Assembly (NCBI RefSeq): GCF_014851395.1
Contig: NW_024041150.1
Span: 47,682,416-47,746,415, forward strand
Length of the DNA stretch: 64,000 bases
DNA from: Micropterus salmoides
Taxonomy: Eukaryota; Chordata; Actinopteri; Centrarchiformes; Centrarchidae
Reading direction: 5' to 3'
Shown here piece after piece: positions 57,605 to 64,000 of the stretch (position 1 is its first letter; the number at the start of each line of letters is the position of its first letter). A model generated the notes under the pieces. That model was given only the letters and a program-made list of their open reading frames with translations. It made no database searches and was not told the DNA's origin. Both the position numbers and the translations under genes were made by a program.

Positions 57605-57946
57605 TTAACCAGCCTGCCTCAGCTGTGGAGCTGTATGAGGGGGAGGAGTTTGTCCTGCTGCCCTGTGAGTTTACCACCTTTGACATAGACTACCCAACTG
57701 TGGTGTGGAGCCGCTGCGATATCAATCCTCCAACCGTCCACCAGCGTCAGCAGGGAGGTGATGAACTTAAAGACCAAAACCAGCTTTACAGCGGCCGAAC
57801 ATTCATGATGACTGACGCTCTGGAAACTGGAGACCTCAGCCTCAACCTGACAAAACTCCAGCTCTCTGACAGCGGCACCTACACCTGCACCGTCATTGCG
57901 CTGGGAGGACAAAAGAGAGTGACAGAGATACAGCTGCTGGTGAAAG
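57605..57946 (+). CDS. V-set domain exon 1 of the plus-strand receptor
   Basis: The 342-base phase 1-1 exon (acceptor CCTCATAG|TT, donor AAAG|GTGAGC) encodes a V-set domain: Cys21 in VLLPCEF, Trp35 in VVWSRC, Cys95 in SDSGTYTC. Asn81-Leu-Thr is a glycosylation sequon. It differs from the three sister exons by a third cysteine at position 38, three residues after the core Trp, where the others have Tyr. Its 3' flank also lacks the AGGTCA-type intron motif of the sisters. It is the most divergent of the four V exons. The extracellular role is inferred from the family. Confidence 0.85.
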
Positions 57947-58302
57947 GTGAGCAACAAACCCAGTCCTGTCTTTTCCCTGAGTATTAGTGGCTCCCTCTGA
58001 AGACGTGATGGAGAGATGGAAGGAAGAGATGTGAGGAAAGAGGAGTTCAGACAGTTAACACACTGATTTTAACACCATGTTGAGTCAGAAAACAGAGTCC
58101 ATCTAAACATTGAGAGCAACATGACAGCTGAGGGGCTTCTGTTATTTGTCAGGTGGTGTCAGTTTTAAATTGTGCTGATCAGCTGCAGCGTCCAATCACA
58201 GACAGGACCAGGTTGGTTTCTGGGTCACCTGAGGATCCAGGAGGAGTAAGACATGATATAAGGCTGCTGTGATTGAACCTCTCTGTCTGTGTGACCTCAC
58301 AG
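57947..58302 (+). other. V1-V2 intron
   Basis: The 356-base intron includes ACAGACAGGACCAGGTTGGT (about 58,200), homologous in reverse complement to about 23,685-23,735 upstream of the minus-strand V1. An 89-base intron occupies the corresponding place between V exons in the minus-strand gene. Confidence 0.75.
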
Positions 58303-58644
58303 TTTCCCAGCATGCCTCAGCTGTGGAGCTGGATGAGGGGGAGGAGTTTGTCCTGCTTCCCTGTCAGTTTAACACCTTTGAACTGGACCACCCCACAGTG
58401 GTGTGGAGCCGCTACGATCTCGATCCTCCAACCGTCCACCAGCGTCAGCAGGAAGGTGATGAACTTAAAGACCAAAACCAGCTTTACAGCGGCCGAACAT
58501 CCATGATGACTGACGCTCTGGAAACTGGAGACCTCAGCCTCAAACTGACAAAACTCCATGTCTCTGACAGCAGCAGCTATACCTGCACTGTCAGATTGTT
58601 AGGAGGACAACGGAGAGTGACAGAGATACAGCTGAAGGTCAAAG
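58303..58644 (+). CDS. V-set domain exon 2 of the plus-strand receptor
   Basis: The 342-base phase 1-1 exon (acceptor CTCACAG|TTTCCCAG, donor AAAG|GTCAGC) has Cys21 (VLLPCQF), Trp35 (VVWSRYD) and Cys95 (SDSSSYTC). It lacks the sequon at position 81 (LKLTK in place of LNLTK). In sequence and flanks it is closest to the minus-strand V exons. It is followed 80 bases later by the transmembrane exon, so this is the membrane-proximal domain. Confidence 0.85.
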
Positions 58645-58648
58645 GTCA
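58636..58648 (+). promoter_or_regulatory. Consensus DR-1 motif at the V2 splice donor
   Basis: AGGTCAAAGGTCA spans the exon end (58,644) and donor. It also encodes Val-Lys-Gly, so regulatory meaning is speculative. Confidence 0.35.
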
Positions 58649-58724
58649 GCAACAAACCCTAACACCTGCTGTAGTTACATTCAGAGGTCAAAGGTCATGT
58701 TCTTTATGTTTCTGGTTCCCACAG

Positions 58725-58835
58725 AACGATTTCCACCCTGGGCCAAAGTTCTCCTGGTTCTCCTGGTTCTCCTGGTTGTTGTTGTTGTTGCTACTGGGGG
58801 TCTTCTGGTACATTTCCGGCAGTATTTCATGTCAG
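58725..58835 (+). CDS. Transmembrane exon of the plus-strand receptor
   Basis: The 111-base exon lies between acceptor GGTTCCCACAG and donor TCAG|GTATGT. In phase 1 it encodes Glu (split), RFPPWAK, a helix VLLVLLVLLVVVVVATGGLL and HFRQYFMS. The helix is built on CTCCTGGTT and GTT repeats, and the minus-strand twin has fewer repeats, so helix length varies by microsatellite-like slippage. The positive HFR at the end fits a cytoplasmic boundary. The next exon was not found. Confidence 0.85.
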
Positions 58836-60600
58836 GTATGTCACTACTACGCTTCCAGCATATAAATGTATTATTATTTGTAGTTGTAGAAAATAGTCAC
58901 AGGCGTATCAGTGTATTAAACATGGCCAAAGCTTCAAATAATGAGGTTAAAGTATTTAATAGAAATTCCTGTGACCAAAACCTCAGCTTTCCTCCTTTTC
59001 TGAATGCTCTGTTTTCAACAGCTTTTTCTACTAACTGCTGCATTCTACGACACACGGAGTTAGATGGAGGCGGTGTTCCATATACCTTAAAATTTCAATA
59101 GCCGAGTCCCAAATAGCTGCCTATCTCCTTTACTGGGCTGGTGTGGGAACACATTTTGACAAATAAACGCAAGTCCCCATTAAACACCTGATCTGGTTTT
59201 CATAGAAGTTCTTTGGATGTATAAAACCTCTTAAACCCCGCGGGTCACCCACTTTAGCTGCTTTTAAGCTGCTTGGATTGTTAATACAAATATTAATGTT
59301 TAAACGTATGTCAGTATGGACATTCTGCACATCGTTAGATCGGTTAGATTCTCCACAATTTAATTGTTCAATTCATTTAATGGAAACAACGAGCCCCAAA
59401 GTCTAATTCTTATAGATTTACCGGTGTAACCTGCATGGTACAAGAGAGGAAAGAAAAAAAGTGCTGACTGCCGTTACCTTAGAAGTGCTCGTTAAGTCGC
59501 TTGTTAGGCCGAATGTGTCCGTTCCTTGATTATTTATATTCCTTTAGTCTGTAAGCGTCCACCAATCAAAAGAATCAAAACAGCTTTTTGTAAAAATGAA
59601 CCCTAGTTGTAAATCCTGCCATGTGAAGTCATTTGAAGTCGCTCTCTGTCTGCTAAATTCTCTAATCCTGCACCATGTTGTTTTTCATGATGTTACTTCA
59701 AAATAAAAGCACATGTCAGAGCTAGATCAAATCCAATATTTTATTGGATAAGCTTTATACAAGTAATATTCTGTGTGAAATAAATAATGTGTTTCAAAGT
59801 AGTTTCAGTTTTGTGCAAAAGGAATTAAAGGCCTGTCCCATATGGACGCCTGTCCCAAATATAGGCAGGGTCAATTCAGTGATTTTAGCCCGGGCTATTT
59901 ATCAAAGTTTTATGGTTTGGTCAATTCCTTGGCCAATTAGTGACCTCTGTCTTAAGAGTATTGAAACATGGCTCCCATGTGATGGTATCGCCACAGTGTC
60001 CTATCCATTGTGACAAGATTGCCTGTAAGATTGTCTCTAAGTATATGTGTTCACTAGTAATATATTAATGTAGATAACTGCTCATTTCTGAAATATGTTG
60101 AATTGTTAATTTTATTAGTTGATGACATGTGACTGCAGCTATAACAACATAGGTTAGTTTCCTGATTTAAGCTGATATCTTATGCTAATTTCATGCATAC
60201 TTTCAGCATACTTATTTTATTTACACTACCCTGGGAGTTTCAAACAAGAACTCTAAACTAAACTAATACCGCTAACAATGAAGCCACACAGAGAGAACCG
60301 CTGAGCGGGTCTAAATCAATCACCCCACACGTGCACCCCGGGGGAGACAACACACACATGGCCAACAGGAGAGGGGATACACCCACCGGCATCTAACAGG
60401 GAGTAAAAAAATACAATTACTAAGACGCCTTAAACCAAATCTTATTCAACTTAATACTCAAACTCAATATACAAAGCAATAATCGGAAATTAAATACCCC
60501 AATAAAGGAATACACCGAAGAAAAACTAATGGAAAAACTCCCAAATATTCTCATACAATTACCCTGAGCTCATAAATAAAACCAAAGATAGGCACAGTGA
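58836..60600. other. Downstream intron/intergenic sequence, no gene recognised
   Basis: The first ~80 bases are homologous to the sequence after the minus-strand transmembrane exon. A frame at 59,744-60,013 (89 codons) has no domain. No polyadenylation site could be assigned. A 5' flank homologous to that of the minus-strand outer V gene begins near 60,580. Confidence 0.45.
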
Positions 60601-60616
60601 TTTGTTAGATGGAACA

Positions 60617-61010
60617 ATGGGACATATTTCAGAGTTCCTGCTGCTGTCTGTACAGCTGATGTTGTGCTTTGTTGTCCTCTCAGTCTACCAGGTGGAGGTG
60701 GATTCAGGGGTGGAGTCTGTCCTGCTGCCCTGCAAAACCATAGTTCACCTGCCTGAAGACGTCACAGTGGAGTGGAGGAACAGTAACAACAGGAAGGTCC
60801 ACGTATATAAGAACGGCTCTGACCAGCCTGAAGAACAGGACAGTTTTTACAGAGACCGAACAGAGATGAAGAGAAACCTGCTGAGACCTGGAGACCTCAG
60901 TCTGACCCTGAAATACCCCACAGACAGAGACAGTAACACCTACACCTGCACCGTCTACAGCAGGGAGGGAGACATCCTGATGAAGAAACAAGTGGAGCTC
61001 AAGGTCAAAG
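60617..61010 (+). CDS. Outer V-set gene, plus-strand copy (leader plus V domain, intact)
   Basis: The ATG at 60,617 follows GGAACA and opens MGHISEFLLLSVQLMLCF, a strong signal peptide in the same exon as the V domain. Landmarks are Cys39 (VLLPCKT), Trp53 (VEWRN), NGS sequon at 66-68, Asp105, Tyr109-Cys111 (SNTYTC) and VELKVKG at the end. The exon stops at AAAG|GTCAGAG, phase 1. An internal CCTCTCAG|TCTAC matches the start of the homologous exon at 44 kb, so leader and V may be separately spliced in other copies. Downstream exons are beyond the minisatellite or outside the window, so membrane or secreted form is undetermined. Confidence 0.8.
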
Positions 61011-61014
61011 GTCA
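61002..61014 (+). promoter_or_regulatory. Consensus DR-1 motif at the exon/minisatellite junction
   Basis: AGGTCAAAGGTCA spans the last codons and donor of the V exon. It directly precedes the array whose units repeat AGGTCAGAGGTCA. Confidence 0.4.
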
Positions 61015-64000
61015 GAGTTGGAAATACGGGTCAGAGGTCAGAGCTGTACATGCAGGTCAGAGGTCAGAGTGGTAGATACAGGTCAGAGGTTAAGCTGTAG
61101 ATACAGGTCAGAGATCAGAGCTGTAGATACAGGTCAGAGGTCAGAGCTGTACATGCAGGTCAGAGGTCAGAGTGGTAGATACAGGTCAGAGGTCAGAGCT
61201 GTAGATACAGGTCAGAGGTCAGAGCTGTACATGCAGGTCAGAGGTCAGAGCGGTAGATACAGGTCAGAGGTCAGAGCTGTAGATACAGGTCAGAGGTTAA
61301 GCTGTAGATACAGGTCAGAGGTCAGAGCTGTAGATACAGGTCAGAGGTTATAGCTGTAGATACGGGTCAGAGGTCAGAGCTGTCGATACAGGTCAGAGGT
61401 CAGAGTGGTAGATACAGGTCAGAGGTTATAGCTGTAGATACGGGTCAGAGGTCAGAGCTGTCGATACAGGTCAGAGGTTAAGCTGTAGATACAGGTCAGA
61501 GGTCAGAGCTGTAGATACAGGTCAGAGGTTATAGCTGTAGATGCAGGTCAGAGGTCAGAGTGGTAGATACAGGTCAGAGGTCAGAGCTGTAGATACGGGT
61601 CAGAGGTTAAGCTGTAGATACAGGTCAGAGGTCAGAGCTGTAGATACAGGTCAGAGGTTAAGCTGTAGATACAGGTCAGAGGTCAGAGCTGTAGATACAG
61701 GTCAGAGGTTATAGCTGTAGATGCAGGTCAGAGGTCAGAGTGGTAGATACAGGTCAGAGGTCAGAGCTGTAGATACGGGTCAGAGGTCAGAGCTGTAGAT
61801 ACAGGTCAGAGGTCAGAGTGGTAGATACAGGTCAGAAGTCAGAGCTGTAGATACAGGTCAGAGGTCAGAGTGGTAGATACAGGTCAGAGGTCAGAGCTGT
61901 AGATACAGGTCAGAGGTTAAGCTGTAGATACAGGTCAGAGGTCAGAGCTGTAGATACAGGTCAGAGGTCAGAGCTGTAGATACAGGTCAGAGGTTATAGC
62001 TGTAGATACAGGTCAGAGGTTATAGCTGTAGATACAGGTCAGAGGTCAGAGCTGTAGATACAGGTCAGAGGTCAGAGCTGTACATGCAGGTCAGAGGTCA
62101 GAGCGGTAGATACAGGTCAGAGGTCAGAGCTGTAGATATAGGTCAGAGGTTAAGCTGTAGATACAGGTCAGAGGTTATAGCTGTAGATACGGGTCAGAGG
62201 TCAGAGCTGTAGATACAGGTCAGAGGTCAGAGCTGTAGATACAGGTCAGAGGTCAGAGCTGTAGATACAGGTCAGAGGTCAGAGCTGTACATGCAGGTCA
62301 GAGGTCAGAGTGGTAGATACAGGTCAGAGGTCAGAGCTGTAGATACAGGTCAGAGGTCAGAGCTGTACATGCAGGTCAGAGGTCAGAGCGGTAGATACAG
62401 GTCAGAGGTTATAGCTGTAGATACAGGTCAGAGGTCAGAGCTGTACATGCAGGTCAGAGGTCAGAGTGGTAGATACAGGTCAGAGGTCAGAGCTGTAGAT
62501 ACAGGTCAGAGGTTAAGCTGTAGATACAGGTCAGAGGTTATAGCTGTAGATACAGGTCAGAGGTCAGAGCTGTAGATACAGGTCAGAGGTCAGAGCTGTA
62601 GATACAGGTCAGAGGTCAGAGCTGTAGATACAGGTCAGAGGTTAAGCTGTAGATACAGGTCAGAGGTCAGAGCTGTAGATACAGGTCAGAGGTCAGAGCG
62701 GTAGATACAGGTCAGAGGTCAGAGCTGTAGATACAGGTCAGAGGTTAAGCTGTAGATACAGGTCAGAGGTCAGAGCTGTAGATACAGGTCAGAGGTTATA
62801 GCTGTAGATACGGGTCAGAGGTCAGAGCTGTCGATACAGGTCAGAGGTTAAGCTGTAGATACAGGTCAGAGGTCAGAGCTGTACATGCAGGTCAGAGGTC
62901 AGAGCTGTAGATACAGGTCAGAGGTCAGAGCTGTAGATACAGGTCAGAGGTTAAGCTGTAGATACAGGTCAGAGGTCAGAGCTGTAGATACAGGTCAGAG
63001 GTCAGAGCTGTAGATACAGGTCAGAGGTCAGAGCTGTACATGCAGGTCAGAGGTCAGAGTGGTAGATACAGGTCAGAGGTTAAGCTGTAGATACAGGTCA
63101 GAGGTCAGAGCTGTAGATACAGGTCAGAGGTTAAGCTGTAGATACAGGTCAGAGGTCAGAGCTGTAGATACAGGTCAGAGGTTATAGCTGTAGATACGGG
63201 TCAGAGGTCAGAGCTGTAGATACAGGTCAGAGGTCAGAGCTGTAGATACAGGTCAGAGGTCAGAGCTGTACATGCAGGTCAGAGGTCAGAGCTGTAGATA
63301 CAGGTCAGAGGTCAGAGCTGTAGATACAGGTCAGAGGTTAAGCTGTAGATACAGGTCAGAGGTCAGAGCATTAGATACAGGTCAGAGGTTATAGCTGTAG
63401 ATACAGGTCAGAGGTAAGAGCTGTAGATACAGGTCAGAGGTCAGAGCTGTACATGCAGGTCAGAGGTCAGAGCTGTCGATACAGGTCAGAGGTCAGAGTG
63501 GTAGATACAGGTCAGAAGTCAGAGCTGTAGATACAGGTCAGAGGTTATAGCTGTAGATACGGGTCAGAGGTCAGAGCTGTCGATACAGGTCAGAGGTTAA
63601 GCTGTAGATACAGGTCAGAGGTCAGAGCTGTAGATACAGGTCAGAGGTCAGAGCTGTAGATACAGGTCAGAGGTTATAGCTGTAGATGCAGGTCAGAGGT
63701 CAGAGTGGTAGATACAGGTCAGAGGTCAGAGCTGTAGATACGGGTCAGAGGTCAGAGCTGTAGATACAGGTCAGAGGTCAGAGCGGTAGATACAGGTCAG
63801 AGGTCAGAGCTGTAGATACAGGTCAGAGGTCAGAGCTGTAGATACAGGTCAGAAGTCAGAGCTGTAGATACAGGTCAGAGGTTATAGCTGTAGATACGGG
63901 TCAGAGGTCAGAGCTGTAGATACAGGTCAGAGGTTATAGCTGTAGATACAGGTCAGAGGTTATAGCTGTAGATACGGGTCAGAGGTCAGAGCTGTCGATA
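61011..64000 (+). repeat. 25-26-bp minisatellite, ~115 units, open at the window end
   Basis: The common unit is AGCTGTAGATACAGGTCAGA followed by GGTCAG (26 bp). A 25-bp variant ends GGTTA, and others carry GTACATGCAG, GTCGATACAG, AGTGGTAG, AGCGGTAG, GATACGGG or GGTTATAG. The array starts at the splice donor of the V exon at 61,010, so it is intronic if that gene is spliced as modelled. Frames read through it give RYRSEVRAVDTGQ-type repeats with a 26-residue super-period because 26 is not a multiple of 3. These are not genes. Confidence 0.97.

Larger units (their letters stand above)
52264..58835 (+). other. Plus-strand two-V-domain receptor gene model
   Basis: The exons are leader (52,264-52,300), V1 (57,605-57,946), V2 (58,303-58,644) and transmembrane (58,725-58,835), all phase 1 with GT/AG. 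The introns are 5,304, 356 and 80 bp. Together they encode 277 codons plus one base: signal peptide, two V-set domains, one membrane helix and the start of a cytoplasmic tail. It is a type I surface protein of the teleost B7/butyrophilin-like style. The downstream donor TCAG|GTATGT shows at least one more exon, which I could not identify. The symbol is left blank because paralogues cannot be told apart by eye. Confidence 0.7.

Noticed and set aside
60617..60690. Treating CCTCTCAG at about 60,680 as the certain start of the V exon
   Set aside because: The continuous frame from ATG 60,617 encodes a convincing signal peptide, and the same leader is kept at 16.6 kb. The acceptor reading is only plausible for the 44-kb copy, whose upstream sequence differs.
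61018..62575. Long repetitive peptide frames in the minisatellite (RYRSEVRAVDTGQ-type)
   Set aside because: They arise because 26-bp units read in three phases give a 26-residue super-period. Unit-length variants (25 bp) break the frame. No start context or conservation favours coding.
61011..64000. CRISPR-like or other spaced repeat array
   Set aside because: The units are contiguous and near-identical without unique spacers, in a vertebrate intron. It is a minisatellite.

Overview
The window looks like a teleost (probably percomorph) genome segment. It is AT-rich, with compact phase-1 introns and almost no long open frames. It is dense with fish-typical non-LTR retrotransposons (L1-like, I/Nimb-like, L2-like, and R4/Rex6-like with a restriction-type endonuclease), Ty3/Gypsy pieces, a decayed retroviral gag-pol copy, tRNA-type SINE sequence and terminal-inverted-repeat DNA elements. 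No bacterial-type operon, CRISPR array, rRNA or functional tRNA is visible. Species and chromosome cannot be read from the sequence alone.

The host genes are a cluster of immunoglobulin V-set receptor genes of the teleost B7/butyrophilin-like style, arranged as a large inverted duplication. On the minus strand, read from high to low coordinates, are a leader exon (39,207-39,171), two V-set exons (23,613-23,272 and 23,182-22,841), a transmembrane exon (22,759-22,661) and a separate leader-plus-V gene (16,676-16,285). On the plus strand the same parts come in the same order: leader (52,264-52,300), V1 (57,605-57,946), V2 (58,303-58,644), transmembrane exon (58,725-58,835) and leader-plus-V gene (60,617-61,010). 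The two copies diverge head to head from an axis between about 40.6 and 51.7 kb, and their promoter-side flanks are also homologous. A single unpaired V gene (44,466-44,946) sits near the axis and seems to encode a short secreted protein. The minus-strand copy of the outer V gene has a 2-base deletion that shifts its last beta strand.

Transposon load separates the arms. The leader-V1 intron is about 15.6 kb on the minus arm (LINE pieces, a 2.7-kb element with ~395-bp inverted arms, a SINE, a retroviral pol fragment, a Rex6-like LINE, Gypsy remnants, CT-rich DNA) and about 5.3 kb on the plus arm (Rex6-like and Gypsy fragments). The left third (0-15 kb) is two L1-like LINEs, a repeat-rich 7-10 kb block and a nearly full I/Nimb-like LINE, all on the minus strand.

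The right end (61.0-64.0 kb and beyond) is an intronic 25-26-bp minisatellite of roughly 115 units, beginning at the splice donor of the last V gene. Its monomer resembles short sequences after the V exons of the paralogous genes, so it probably expanded from an ancestral intron motif. Most units contain AGGTCAGAGGTCA, a perfect DR-1 nuclear-receptor-type direct repeat. The inverted receptor module and the DR-1-bearing array are the most interesting features of the window.
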